From assembly GCA_007118195.1 (NCBI GenBank), contig SKSA01000075.1, positions 1 to 21,445 of the forward strand: a DNA stretch of 21,445 nt, in the 5' to 3' direction. Source of the stretch: Anaerobacillus sp. (lineage in GTDB: Bacteria > Bacillota > Bacilli > Bacillales > Anaerobacillaceae). Positions within the stretch are counted from its first letter, which is position 1; each line of letters starts with the position of its first letter. Position numbers and translations under genes: made by a program. Under the pieces are notes generated by a model. The model saw only the letters and a list, made by a program, of their open reading frames with translations. It did not search any database and was not told the DNA's origin. Below are positions 7,950 to 15,905 of this stretch, in pieces.

Positions 7950-8448
7950 CTTCATCGGCCTCCGTTGCTAATTTTGAGATGCGATCTCTGAGATTTGCTG
8001 CCCTTTCTTCTGACAAAGCGGGAATTTGATGAACCGTTGCAGCTGTGGTAATTGTCACTGTAGCTAGACCATATTTTCTTAGCAGCGGCCCTTGCCTTGT
8101 ATCAACATGCTGAACACGGATCATCGGGATTAGGACTCTTCTAACAATAATTAAACCAAATTGAAGGTCTACCTCCGTATCATAAACGTCATATCGCCAT
8201 CGTCGCCAGCGTATTGTAGGAATAACAAAAGACTTTATTACAGCAATGACTGCAACAACTACTATCAATAGCCAAAATATCCATACTGGCCATTGGAAAA
8301 AGTTATACATAAAGTGATATGCGACTGGGATCGCTAAATAAACCATCGATTCTAAGGCACCGGTCATTCTCCAAACTTTTAATGCACTTTTAGATATTTT
8401 TTGACTAGGAATTGGTCGCATCTCCGGTTTCTCCCTATTCTTCATCAT
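7942..8448 (-). CDS. ydbS: YdbS-like membrane protein with one PH (bPH2) domain
   Basis: A 168-residue protein with two adjacent membrane helices (~35-72) and a C-terminal PH domain (~85-155: YDVYDTEVDLQFGLIIVRRVLIPMIRVQHVDTRQGP). The IRVQHVD pattern is typical of YdbS. It is the small partner of YdbT. Its ATG lies inside the end of the upstream 70-codon gene (14-base overlap). No clear ribosome-binding site precedes the ATG, so translation probably depends on ribosomes finishing the upstream gene. A second ATG directly follows the first, so the true protein may be one residue shorter. Confidence 0.87.
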   Translation of the reverse strand: MMKNREKPEMRPIPSQKISKSALKVWRMTGALESMVYLAIPVAYHFMYNFFQWPVWIFWLLIVVVAVIAVIKSFVIPTIRWRRWRYDVYDTEVDLQFGLIIVRRVLIPMIRVQHVDTRQGPLLRKYGLATVTITTAATVHQIPALSEERAANLRDRISKLATEADEDV

Positions 8449-8647
8449 CTGTTACATAAATAATTTTCACACCTAATTGTTGTAAAAGTTGGATTACTTC
8501 TTTGTTTAAGCTCTCTTCAAATAAAAGTCCTACCGATTCCACTAATTCAAGCTCTTCCAAATGGCCAGATTCGGCATCTTCAATTAATTCAATAATATCA
8601 GTTAGTCCCTTTTCAGTGAGCATGTTTAATATTTTTTCTTTGTTCAT
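8435..8647 (-). CDS. Small acidic protein resembling sigma-70 region 1.1
   Basis: Seventy residues, mostly helical and strongly acidic. No named family is certain, but the pattern resembles region 1.1 of primary sigma factors. ILNMLTEKG (6-14) matches the opening helix of SigA region 1.1 (VKEQLTESG), and the C-terminal ESLNKEVIQLLQQLGVKII followed by DDEE matches the SigA stretch that ends EQGVELISENEE. The middle part is slightly longer than in SigA. There are no DNA-binding sigma regions, so it would be a free-standing 1.1-like domain. It starts behind AGGAGG and overlaps ydbS by 14 bases, which ties it to the ydbST unit. Function unknown; the resemblance is read by eye. Confidence 0.72.
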   Translation of the reverse strand: MNKEKILNMLTEKGLTDIIELIEDAESGHLEELELVESVGLLFEESLNKEVIQLLQQLGVKIIYVTDDEE

Positions 8648-8695
8648 TTTGCACTCCTCCTATGTAAATTTACCCATAGTTAGTTTACCATTTTC

Positions 8696-9112
8696 TTATA
8701 ATATTTGCCCAACATGCTTTAAAATTTCAGTAAGAGAAGCTTTATCACCAAATGTGGCAACGATTTCGTGTTCTTTATTGATCAAAACCGTTGTCGGTAC
8801 ACCCATACATCGATAAGCATCGTACACCTTCGTTCCTTCATCGATAAGGACTGGAAATGTATACTCTTGTTTTTCGATAAATGATTTTCCATCCTCTTTG
8901 CTACCTTCACGACCAGTGACATTTATCGTTATAAAGACTAACCGATCCGATTGAATTGAACGAAAAAACTGGTCTTTCATATGTAGATCCTTTTGTGAAT
9001 CTGGACACCAAGAAGTCCAAAACGTTAGCATAATTGGCTTACCCTTAAATGATTGTAATGACACTTCCTCTTCATTATTCATTTTTTTTAATTTAAAATC
9101 CGGTGCTTTCAT
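8696..9112 (-). CDS. Thioredoxin-fold (TlpA/AhpC-like) protein with CPDS active site
   Basis: A 138-residue redoxin-type protein. The N-terminus APDFKLKKMNNEEEVSLQSFKGKPIMLTFWTSWCPDS is typical of the TlpA/ResA/AhpC-TSA group (shown here as the family pattern, residues 3-39). The active site has Cys36 but Ser39 in place of the second cysteine, so a CXXS rather than CXXC. The cis-proline loop is GVPTT (104-108), with a second cysteine at 102 just before it. No signal peptide or anchor, so it is cytosolic. The start at 9112 is chosen for GGAGG seven bases upstream; a longer frame from 9151 lacks one. It lies 48 bases ahead of the sigma-1.1-like gene and may head that operon. Possible roles are peroxiredoxin or a monothiol thiol-exchange protein. 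Confidence 0.82.
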   Translation of the reverse strand: MKAPDFKLKKMNNEEEVSLQSFKGKPIMLTFWTSWCPDSQKDLHMKDQFFRSIQSDRLVFITINVTGREGSKEDGKSFIEKQEYTFPVLIDEGTKVYDAYRCMGVPTTVLINKEHEIVATFGDKASLTEILKHVGQIL

Positions 9113-9159
9113 GTAAAGTCCTCCATTGAATTTATTACAACTAGTATGCATATTAAAAA

Positions 9160-9197
9160 TAAAAAAAACAAGACAGAACCAGATAAGGTCCTGTCTT
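9160..9197 (-). terminator. Intrinsic terminator of the SLC13 transporter gene
   Basis: On the minus strand an 11-base stem (complement of 9187-9197 pairing with 9170-9180, one G-U pair) with a 6-base loop is followed by G and a run of eight T. It lies three bases after the transporter stop codon and separates it from the thioredoxin-fold gene. Confidence 0.9.
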
Positions 9198-9200
9198 CAC

Positions 9201-11051
9201 TTAAAACGGAAAAAAGTAAGGAATCGTAAACATCATTACAAACCAAATCACAAACTGTAGAGGGACACCGACTTTAACAAAATCACTAAATTTATATCCA
9301 CCAGCAGTCATTACTAAGGCATTTGTTGGTGAGGCGACAGGTGTAGCAAAGGCCATGCTAGCAGCGACAGATACCGCTAATAAAAATGGATACGGACTAA
9401 CACCGACATTGATTGCTGTTGTTATCGCAATTGGAGCGAATAACACTGCTGTAGCAGTATTACTTATAAACTGACTAAAGAGCATCGTTGTAAAATAAAA
9501 GCCGCCCATTAAAGCTATAGGACCATATATCCCTAACACACCAATGATGGTATCCGATAAAAACAGCACTCCTCCTGTTTTTTCAAGAGCGGTTGCCATC
9601 GGTAACATAGCCGCGATTAAAATAACACTTTCCCAATTAATCCTACCGTAAGCATCATCGATATTTCTTAAACAGCCTGTTAACACCATTAATACTGCTG
9701 CAATGAGTACAGCTGTTACAGCTGGAACAACCTCAAACGTCATCATCGCCAACATCCCAAGCATAATTGCTCCTGCAATAGGAGCCCTTCCGTTCGCAGC
9801 CGCCATACTCGCTTGTTCCTTTGTTTGTCCAACGACAACTACATCTTGAGTTTCCTTTGCTAAAACTTCTAAATCATCCCACTTCCCTTGAACTAATAGG
9901 GCATCTCCAAATTTCAAGTTTTGTTCTGCCCAATTTTTTAATTGATATTTCCCTTTTCGATTAATTCCTAATATATTTAAGTTATATTTTTCTCGAAAAT
10001 TCAACTCTGAGATCGTTTCATTGATAAAAGCAGAATGAGGTGTCAATAACACTTCAGCAACACCCATTTCCCTTGAAACAAGTTCAGCAGGGTTTGCCTG
10101 CTCCTCTTTATCAAATAACAAACGATAATCTTTTTTAAACTTTTCAACATTTTCATAACTACCTTGGACGTACAAGACATCATTTTCTTTTATAACAGTA
10201 TCAAATTGTGCTGATATGTGATGGATCCTTGCTAGTACTGGTCTATCTCCTGAACGTCGCTCAATTTTAATAATTCCTAATTTATAATGCCGCGGTAGCT
10301 CTAATTCAGCAAGGGGTTTATTTATAATCGATGATAATGGTTGAACTTTTATGCGATATAATTGATCAGAAATGTGGAAAAAGCTAGCTAATTCTGACGG
10401 GCTCACACCTCTCTCAGAACGAAACTGTTCCTTTGGATCTCCTTTAGGTAAAAGTTTTTTTCCAACGGTCATTAAAAAAACAATTCCTATTGCTAAAGCT
10501 ACTATTCCTACTGAAGTAAAATCAAAAAAAGATAATCGTTCATATCCATAATCTGCTAAAGTTTGACTAATAATTAAGTTAGGTGGTGTTCCGATTAAGG
10601 TTAGTACTCCACCTAAACTGCTTGCAAAAGCAAGCGGAATTAAAAATTGAGCAGGGCTTTTTTTCATTCCAAGAGCTAAACTAATGACAACAGGCATAAG
10701 CACTGCTACCGTTCCAGTGTTACTCATGAAAGCACTTAAAATAGCTACAAGAACCATCAATACAATTAAAAGCTTCGTCTCACTATTTCCAGCAAATTTT
10801 AAAAGTAAGTTTCCTGCTGATTGTGCTAAACCCGTTCGAAAAATACCGCCACCGACAATAAATAGCCCTGCGATCATAATAACAATTGAGTTAGAAAATC
10901 CTGCTAACGCTTCTCCTGTTGTTATAATTCCACTAAGAACTAAGACCAAAAGCGAACACATTGCCACAAGATCAGCGCGAAATTTCCCGAGCATAAAAAA
11001 TATGGTTGTAAAAAGTAAAATGATAAAAGTTAAGATAAGTTGAGTATCCAT
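9201..11051 (-). CDS. DASS/SLC13-family anion:sodium symporter with RCK_C domains
   Basis: A 616-residue transporter. The two transport halves carry the paired DASS signatures: SNT at 110-112 with GTPPN at 154-158, and SNT at 530-532 with ASPTN near 573-577. These hairpin motifs bind sodium and the anion. Between them, at ~210-385, sit two TrkA-C (RCK_C)-type soluble domains (KVQPLSSIINKPLAELELP... and LTPHSAFINETISELNFR...), as in sulfate permease-like SLC13 members. Substrate may be sulfate, a dicarboxylate or phosphate; it cannot be decided here. The start has a weak AAGGCGG; just upstream is a 6-base dyad (11064-11079). It follows the aminotransferase by 130 bases, which may mean co-transcription or an unnoticed promoter. 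Confidence 0.87.
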   Translation of the reverse strand: MDTQLILTFIILLFTTIFFMLGKFRADLVAMCSLLVLVLSGIITTGEALAGFSNSIVIMIAGLFIVGGGIFRTGLAQSAGNLLLKFAGNSETKLLIVLMVLVAILSAFMSNTGTVAVLMPVVISLALGMKKSPAQFLIPLAFASSLGGVLTLIGTPPNLIISQTLADYGYERLSFFDFTSVGIVALAIGIVFLMTVGKKLLPKGDPKEQFRSERGVSPSELASFFHISDQLYRIKVQPLSSIINKPLAELELPRHYKLGIIKIERRSGDRPVLARIHHISAQFDTVIKENDVLYVQGSYENVEKFKKDYRLLFDKEEQANPAELVSREMGVAEVLLTPHSAFINETISELNFREKYNLNILGINRKGKYQLKNWAEQNLKFGDALLVQGKWDDLEVLAKETQDVVVVGQTKEQASMAAANGRAPIAGAIMLGMLAMMTFEVVPAVTAVLIAAVLMVLTGCLRNIDDAYGRINWESVILIAAMLPMATALEKTGGVLFLSDTIIGVLGIYGPIALMGGFYFTTMLFSQFISNTATAVLFAPIAITTAINVGVSPYPFLLAVSVAASMAFATPVASPTNALVMTAGGYKFSDFVKVGVPLQFVIWFVMMFTIPYFFPF

Positions 11052-11181
11052 ACGCTGACCGCCTTCTTAGTATTAAGAAAGGAGGACACTTCCCCATAAA
11101 TAAAGCATAAACAAAATGAATAATCTTACTCATTTGTCATCTTCATTATAAAGAATTCATCCTCCTACTAACCATCTACTA

Positions 11182-12366
11182 TTAAACTGACACTTGTTCT
11201 TTTACTGATTCATTTGCCGCACGCAAACCTGCACCCGGTTCACTTTCATAGCCTTGATCTCTTAAAACATCTTCTAAGGCTGCTAAAAACTGAGTCACAT
11301 TGGTTTGGTTCGCATTGTACCCCATCAAACCAACCCTCCAAATCTTTCCTTTCAACTCTCCTAAGCCCCCACCAATTTCAAGTCCATACTTAGAAAGAAG
11401 TTGTTTTCTTACTGCCATATCGTCAACGCCGTCAGGAATAAGAACTGACGTTAATTGGTAAAGTCGATGCTCTTTTTTTACAAGTAGCTTAAGTCCCATC
11501 GCTTCTAAACCAGTATGAAGTGCGATACCGTATTTTTTATGACGAGCAAAAACATTTTCTAGCCCTTCCTCAACAATAACTCTAAGTGCCTCTCTTAAAG
11601 AATACACATTCGTAATTGGTGCTGTATGATGATAAAACCTTTCATCATTCCAATAATTTTGAATCATTGATAAATCTAAATACCAACTTTGTACCTTTGT
11701 TTTTCGATTTGCCATTACTTCTAGGGCACGGTCATTAAACGTAACTGGTGCAAGCCCTGGAGGTGCGCTTAAACATTTTTGTGTTCCACTATAGGCAGCA
11801 TCAATTTCATTCTTATCAATTTCAGTAGGAATACCACCGATAGCAGTTACCATATCACAAACGAATAAAGAATTATGTCGGTGAACAATATCGCTTAATT
11901 CTTTTAATGGTTGCATAACTCCTGTGGAAGTATCAGCATGAACGACAGCTACTAGCTTCGTACCCGGATTTTCTTGTAAAGCATCTTCAATAGAAGACGG
12001 TTCAATAATTTCTCCCCAAGGAGCTGTTACTTGAATAACTTTCGCACCACAGCGTTCTGCTACATCAACCATTCGTTGTCCAAAAAGACCATTCACACCA
12101 ACAATAACAGTGTCACCTTGTTCTACTAAGTTAACAAACACAGTTTCCATACCAGCACTTCCAGTCCCTGACATCGGAATCGTAAGTTTATTTTCAGTTT
12201 GGAAAACTACTTTAAGCAGATCTTTTGACTCGTTCATTAATGATAAAAATTCAGGATCTAAATGACCTAATAACGGAGTCGTCATCGCTCTTAATACTCT
12301 TGGATGCACATCACTTGGACCTGGCCCCATTAATAAGCGTTTTGATGGATTTAGCTCATTTGTCAT
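11182..12366 (-). CDS. Class V aminotransferase, serine/alanine-glyoxylate type (PucG-like)
   Basis: A PLP enzyme of 394 residues, fold type I. GPGPSDVHPRV (14-24) and SGTGSAG (66-72, phosphate cradle) open the fold; Asp171 (FVCDMVTAIGG) should contact the pyridine nitrogen and Lys197 in SGTQKCLSAPPG should form the Schiff base. Family members include serine-pyruvate and alanine-glyoxylate aminotransferases and B. subtilis PucG, which uses (S)-ureidoglycine and glyoxylate in purine breakdown. No other purine-catabolism gene lies nearby, so the donor is uncertain. The ATG lies 12 bases after AAGGAG, a long but usable gap. After the stop is only a weak AT-only stem, so read-through into the SLC13 gene is possible. 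Confidence 0.88.
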   Translation of the reverse strand: MTNELNPSKRLLMGPGPSDVHPRVLRAMTTPLLGHLDPEFLSLMNESKDLLKVVFQTENKLTIPMSGTGSAGMETVFVNLVEQGDTVIVGVNGLFGQRMVDVAERCGAKVIQVTAPWGEIIEPSSIEDALQENPGTKLVAVVHADTSTGVMQPLKELSDIVHRHNSLFVCDMVTAIGGIPTEIDKNEIDAAYSGTQKCLSAPPGLAPVTFNDRALEVMANRKTKVQSWYLDLSMIQNYWNDERFYHHTAPITNVYSLREALRVIVEEGLENVFARHKKYGIALHTGLEAMGLKLLVKKEHRLYQLTSVLIPDGVDDMAVRKQLLSKYGLEIGGGLGELKGKIWRVGLMGYNANQTNVTQFLAALEDVLRDQGYESEPGAGLRAANESVKEQVSV

Positions 12367-12460
12367 ATGTAAAAATCACTCCTTATCCTTAATGGTAAAA
12401 CTATTCGCTAAGATTTAAAAAATTCCTGCTAAATATGTTGAATTCACTTCACCAACTATA

Positions 12461-12512
12461 AAGGGGGTGCCCCAAAAGTGTCTTTCACTTTGTTTTGGGA
12501 CAGCCCCCTTCT
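12461..12512 (-). terminator. Long GC-rich hairpin after the YtzC-like gene
   Basis: AAGGGGG...CCCAAAA pairs with TTTTGGG...CCCCCTT, leaving a small internal loop and a central AAGTGTCTTTCACTTT segment. It starts four bases after the stop of the 12516-12776 gene. The T-run on the minus strand is very short, so termination strength is doubtful. Its central part matches the hairpin at 15904-15968. Confidence 0.5.
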
Positions 12513-12515
12513 TTG

Positions 12516-12776
12516 TCAAATTCCTAATATCATTTTATTTTGCATTTGGTTCACTTGTTGTTGGGCACGAAATAATTGATCTCTTTGTTCTGGAGTAGCA
12601 CTTGAGAGTATTCTTTCTATTTGCATATTTAACTCTTCTAACTGTTGCTGCGCTTCATCGTATTTTAGCTCGTCCCCACCTTGAACTTGCTTTGCAGAGT
12701 TAAGCTGTTCTTCGGCAAACTGTAATATTTCGTCTACTTGTTGCAACTGTTGTCTTACTTGATCATGAGTAGCCAT
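12516..12776 (-). CDS. Small coiled-coil protein, DUF2524 (YtzC-like)
   Basis: Eighty-six residues, glutamine-rich and helical throughout (MATHDQVRQQLQQVDEILQ...). The pattern of an AEEQL helix, a short polar break, and a final Q-rich helix ending NKMILGI fits my memory of B. subtilis YtzC (DUF2524); function unknown. The frame opens upstream at 12800, but the ATG at 12776 is preferred: TAGGAGG lies a normal distance before it and MATxxxV is the family start. The ribosome-binding site is part of a long inverted repeat (see the leader at 12785-12849). Monocistronic, with a hairpin after the stop. Confidence 0.72.
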   Translation of the reverse strand: MATHDQVRQQLQQVDEILQFAEEQLNSAKQVQGGDELKYDEAQQQLEELNMQIERILSSATPEQRDQLFRAQQQVNQMQNKMILGI

Positions 12777-12784
12777 TATTTTTC

Positions 12785-12849
12785 CTCCTAGAATCATCAT
12801 TAACTTCTACAATTAATGTGGCATTAACAAGTACGATTTATTCTAGGAG
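12785..12849 (-). promoter_or_regulatory. Leader hairpin that can mask the ribosome-binding site
   Basis: Perfect 10-base arms CTCCTAGAAT (12785-12794 on plus) and ATTCTAGGAG (12840-12849) form, in the minus-strand mRNA, a stem of about 12 pairs that contains the AGGAG of the YtzC-like gene. The 45-base loop holds a second stem (TTAAT/ATTAA). If transcription starts upstream of 12849, this would close the ribosome-binding site. Whether the leader is transcribed is not shown by sequence. Confidence 0.5.
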
Positions 12850-12944
12850 AACATTTGAAATAAACGTTTTACTTCATACAAATCCACCATGACGAATTCC
12901 CCGTCACCATTTTAATATTTAAAAGACGGGCGATTTTCTTCTCT

Positions 12945-13886
12945 TTACAATAAAGTCACTTCATCATTTTGTTTTATAATATATATTTGTAAATCATTAG
13001 GAATATATGTACGAGGAAAAATAGCTTGAGCTTCATTTAATAACTCTTCTGTAGTTTCACAATACCTTGAGCTTATATGATTAAGAAATAACATTTTAAC
13101 ATTACTTTCTTTTGCAACTTGTGCGGCTTCTTTTGCTGTTGAATGAAAGTGTTCATAAGCCAAGCTTTTGTCTTTATCAAGAAATGTTGCTTCATGGATA
13201 AGAATATCCGCATCTTTAGCTAACTGTTTAATACTTTCACACTGTCTTGTATCTCCAGCAATCGCTATTGTTTTTCCTTTCTTTACTGGTCCAACGAAGT
13301 CCTTTCCATCAATAACAAGTCCACTTTCTAACGTTATCTGTTTTCCTTCTTTAAGTTGTTTAAAGATTGGACCTGGAGTTACCCCTAAACTTTTAAGTTT
13401 TTCTACATTTAAAGAACCTGATTCGTCTTTTTCTTCAATACGAAAACCAAAAGACACAAGCCCGTGTTCAAGTTTAATTGCTTCAAAAGAAAAAGCATCA
13501 CTTGTAAAAAGTACCCCTTCATCTATTTCATTAATTTCAAGAGGATAGCGCACGTATGTACCAGGTACAGATAAACTAGTATGAATAAAATCTTTAATTC
13601 CTTTCGGTCCAAATACTTGGAGCTTCCCAGTGGCACCTTGAAATGAGCGACTACTAATAAGTCCAGGTAAACCGTATATATGATCACCGTGTAAATGTGT
13701 AATAAAAATCTTATTAATTTTACTTAACGTCATCGAAGAATGTAACAATTGATGCTGAGTTCCTTCCCCGCAGTCAATCATCCAACACTCATTCTCACGT
13801 TGTAACATTTGTATAACCAAAGAACTAACATTACGCGTCTTGGAAGGAATCCCGGCACATGTTCCTAAAAATTGTATTTTTAACAT
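12945..13886 (-). CDS. rnz: Ribonuclease Z (tRNA 3' endonuclease)
   Basis: A 313-residue metallo-beta-lactamase-fold nuclease that cuts the 3' trailer from tRNA precursors lacking an encoded CCA. The motif THLHGDHIYGLPGL (63-76) carries the zinc ligands His64, His66, Asp68 and His69; further ligands are the histidine in KLEHG (~140), the aspartate in AGDTRQC (~212) and the histidine in NHISSRY (~270). The flexible arm at ~150-200 has the usual GPIFKQLK / PGP stretch. The size matches B. subtilis Rnz (about 307). The start has AGGAGAGG six bases upstream. It is monocistronic, divergent from the SleL-like gene; no clear terminator follows, although an inverted CCCGTC/GACGGG repeat lies at 12900-12930. 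Confidence 0.93.
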   Translation of the reverse strand: MLKIQFLGTCAGIPSKTRNVSSLVIQMLQRENECWMIDCGEGTQHQLLHSSMTLSKINKIFITHLHGDHIYGLPGLISSRSFQGATGKLQVFGPKGIKDFIHTSLSVPGTYVRYPLEINEIDEGVLFTSDAFSFEAIKLEHGLVSFGFRIEEKDESGSLNVEKLKSLGVTPGPIFKQLKEGKQITLESGLVIDGKDFVGPVKKGKTIAIAGDTRQCESIKQLAKDADILIHEATFLDKDKSLAYEHFHSTAKEAAQVAKESNVKMLFLNHISSRYCETTEELLNEAQAIFPRTYIPNDLQIYIIKQNDEVTLL

Positions 13887-13917
13887 TCATAACCTCTCCT
13901 AACGTATCATTACCTCA

Positions 13918-13946
13918 ATCTTACAAAGTTTTTAATGGGTTGGCAA
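13918..13946 (-). promoter_or_regulatory. Probable sigma-A promoter of rnz
   Basis: On the minus strand TTGCCA (complement of 13941-13946), 17 bases, then TAAGAT (complement of 13918-13923). The leader to the ATG at 13886 is about 25 bases. Weak -10 but good spacing. Confidence 0.45.
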
Positions 13947-14017
13947 ACATTCAAGTAAAATGCACAAATTCACTTAACTTTGAATAAATTACCTTAAAAA
14001 TGAAAGGAGTGGTCATT

Positions 14018-15199
14018 ATGATAGAAATTGCTGTTGTCAATGAAGGTGATACAATTTGGGCAATTGCGAACCGTTATGGAGTTTCCCCCGATGAAATCAT
14101 AAATGTGAACCAATTACGTGAAGATCTACCTTTAGTCCTAGGTCAAGCCCTCATCATTCCTACAAACCTTCGTACTTTTTATCAATATTATGAAAGAACA
14201 ACTACTTTTCGTAATTCAATTGAAGTAAATGCTTATTTAAGAGCTGAAGCACCCGGTGCTGTTAACATGGTCTATAAGTATGCTCCATACTTAACTTATT
14301 TTAGTGTATCTAGCTATAGAGCTTTAGCTAATGGTGAAATCTCCACCCTTGATGATACCGAAGTGTTAAATGCGATTAAACAAACTACCGCTAAACCAAT
14401 TTTAGTTGTCACAAACTTTACTGGTGAGGAGTTTTCCCCTGACATTACAAGGGAGTTATTTACTAACGAAGAGGCAAGAGAAAACTTCATCCAAAATTTA
14501 TTATCTATATTAATCGAAAAGAATTACTACGCAGTCAATATTGATTTTGAAGAAAATTATCCAGAAGATCGCGAATTATATAATGAATTTCTTCGGTTAG
14601 TTACACCAAGAATAAAAGAGAACGGTTTTCTAGTTTCAACAACGCTCGCACCAAAGATTAGTCCTTCACAACCAGTGGCGTGGTTCGGTGGACTTGATCA
14701 CGATTATGCCGCTCATGGGGAAATAGTTGATTTCGTCATCTTAATGACCTATGACCTCGGCGGATGGTTTAGCGGTCCTCCAATGGCTGTCTCACCACTT
14801 CCGACAGTTAGAGACGTACTAAATTATTCGACATCAGTGATCCCTAATGAAAAAATATTACTCGGCTTACCGCTATACGGTTATGATTGGCAACTCCCCT
14901 TCGATCCCGAGGTTGACTTTGCTGAGACTATCGGACCTAGAGAAGCCCTTAACCGTGCTCGAGAACAAGGTGCAATGATTGAATATGATTTTAATGCTCA
15001 AGCTCCATTTTTCACATACTATGATGAAGATGGTAATGAACATATTGTCTGGTTTGAAGATGCTAGAAGTATGAAAGCGAAATTGGATTTAATTAGTGAA
15101 TATGGTCTTAGAGGAGTCAGTTACTTTATATTAGGACGAAACTCCCCTGAAAATTGGGCTTTACTTTCAAAGATGTTTACAATAGAAAAATACAATTAA
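14018..15199 (+). CDS. SleL/YaaH-like spore cortex-lytic glycoside hydrolase (LysM + GH18)
   Basis: A 393-residue enzyme with one LysM peptidoglycan-binding domain (~3-49: VVNEGDTIWAIANRYGVSP...) and a GH18 catalytic domain (~80-390). The active-site strand is VNIDFE (173-178) with Glu178 as likely acid; PEDRELYNEF, STTLAPK, AHGEIVDFVILMTYD and LGLPLYGYDW follow as in YaaH/SleL. B. subtilis YaaH has two LysM domains, so this is a one-LysM form (compare YdhD, YvbX). There is no signal peptide, as is usual for enzymes packed into the spore by the mother cell. Predicted role: cutting N-acetylglucosamine bonds in cortex fragments during germination. The ATG at 14018 is preferred to 14000 because AAGGAG lies eight bases upstream. 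I found no convincing sigma-E/K promoter. Confidence 0.88.
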   Translation: MIEIAVVNEGDTIWAIANRYGVSPDEIINVNQLREDLPLVLGQALIIPTNLRTFYQYYERTTTFRNSIEVNAYLRAEAPGAVNMVYKYAPYLTYFSVSSYRALANGEISTLDDTEVLNAIKQTTAKPILVVTNFTGEEFSPDITRELFTNEEARENFIQNLLSILIEKNYYAVNIDFEENYPEDRELYNEFLRLVTPRIKENGFLVSTTLAPKISPSQPVAWFGGLDHDYAAHGEIVDFVILMTYDLGGWFSGPPMAVSPLPTVRDVLNYSTSVIPNEKILLGLPLYGYDWQLPFDPEVDFAETIGPREALNRAREQGAMIEYDFNAQAPFFTYYDEDGNEHIVWFEDARSMKAKLDLISEYGLRGVSYFILGRNSPENWALLSKMFTIEKYN

Positions 15200-15210
15200 A
15201 ACTATTTCAT

Positions 15211-15249
15211 AAAATAAACCTATATTCATAGGAATTATTTTCTTTTTTT
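15211..15249 (+). terminator. Intrinsic terminator of the SleL-like gene
   Basis: CCTAT/ATAGG with a four-base loop, extended by AAAATAA/TTATTTT across a small internal loop, is followed by TTTTCTTTTTTTC. It begins 12 bases after the stop. Confidence 0.75.
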
Positions 15250-15334
15250 CTAGTATAATATCAAGTATTCCGTTAAATTAAGATATGAGGTTTTTTACGC
15301 ATGCTGGTTTTAGAGTGTTTGACATTGAGAAATT

Positions 15335-15363
15335 TTAATCAATACCAGACACTATGTTATACT
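15335..15363 (+). promoter_or_regulatory. Probable extended -10 promoter of ferritin
   Basis: TGtTATACT (15355-15363) is an extended -10 element; the -35 (TTAATC, 15335-15340) is weak at 17 bases. A small dyad, ATTGA...TCAAT (15324-15343), overlaps the -35 and could bind a repressor, but it does not match a Fur or PerR box well. Confidence 0.45.
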
Positions 15364-15398
15364 TTTAAGTAGAAAAAATAAAAAGGGGAGTTCCAACA

Positions 15399-15905
15399 AT
15401 GGTAAGTGAAAAATTAGCGAAAGCATTAAATGAGCAAATGAATTTTGAATTTGAATCGGCTAATGTATATTTAGCAATGGCAGCCTATTGTGCGTCAGAA
15501 AGTTTAGATGGGTTTGCAAATTTCTTTTTAGTGCAGGCGGAAGAAGAACGATTTCATGCGATGAAATTCTTTGATTTTATTAACGACATTGGACATCGTG
15601 TAACTATTCAAGGGATGACAGAACCAAGTAACGAATACAATTCCGTTCTTGACACTTTTGAACAAGGGTTGGCGCATGAAAAATTAGTAACTAAGAAAAT
15701 TTATAACTTAGCTGATATTGCCCTAAATGAGAGAGAACATGCGACAATGGCTTTCTTAAAATGGTTTATCGAAGAGCAAGTTGAAGAAGAAGCTAATTTT
15801 GATACAATTATTCAAAAGTTAAAACGAATTGAAAATGACAGTAATGCATTTTTCATGCTTGACAGTGAATTTGCAGCTAGAAAATTCACCCCACCAACAG
15901 AATAA
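15399..15905 (+). CDS. ftnA: Ferritin (FtnA type), non-haem iron storage
   Basis: A 168-residue ferritin with the four-helix bundle. The ferroxidase ligands fall on the same numbers as in E. coli FtnA: Glu17, Glu50 and His53 for site A, Glu94 and Gln127/Glu130 for site B. Glu49, Glu126 and Glu129 for the third iron site are also present. It should assemble into a 24-subunit shell that oxidises Fe2+ and stores Fe3+ in the cytoplasm. There is no haem-ligating methionine context as in bacterioferritin, and it is not a Dps. It starts behind AAAAGGGGAG and ends at a strong terminator; it stands alone. Confidence 0.95.
   Translation: MVSEKLAKALNEQMNFEFESANVYLAMAAYCASESLDGFANFFLVQAEEERFHAMKFFDFINDIGHRVTIQGMTEPSNEYNSVLDTFEQGLAHEKLVTKKIYNLADIALNEREHATMAFLKWFIEEQVEEEANFDTIIQKLKRIENDSNAFFMLDSEFAARKFTPPTE

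Noticed and set aside
8645..8700. Sigma-W promoter in front of the ydbST cluster
   Set aside because: In B. subtilis ydbST is sigma-W controlled, but I find neither TGAAAC nor CGTA at correct spacing upstream of the 8647 start or of the 9112 start.
11120..11150. TATAAT on the minus strand between the aminotransferase and transporter genes
   Set aside because: No -35 hexamer at 16-18 bases and no extended -10, so no promoter is called although one is possible.
12900..12930. CCCGTC...GACGGG inverted repeat as the rnz terminator
   Set aside because: No T-run follows on the minus strand, and the inner TTTTAA stem is weak. It may still slow transcription but I would not annotate it.
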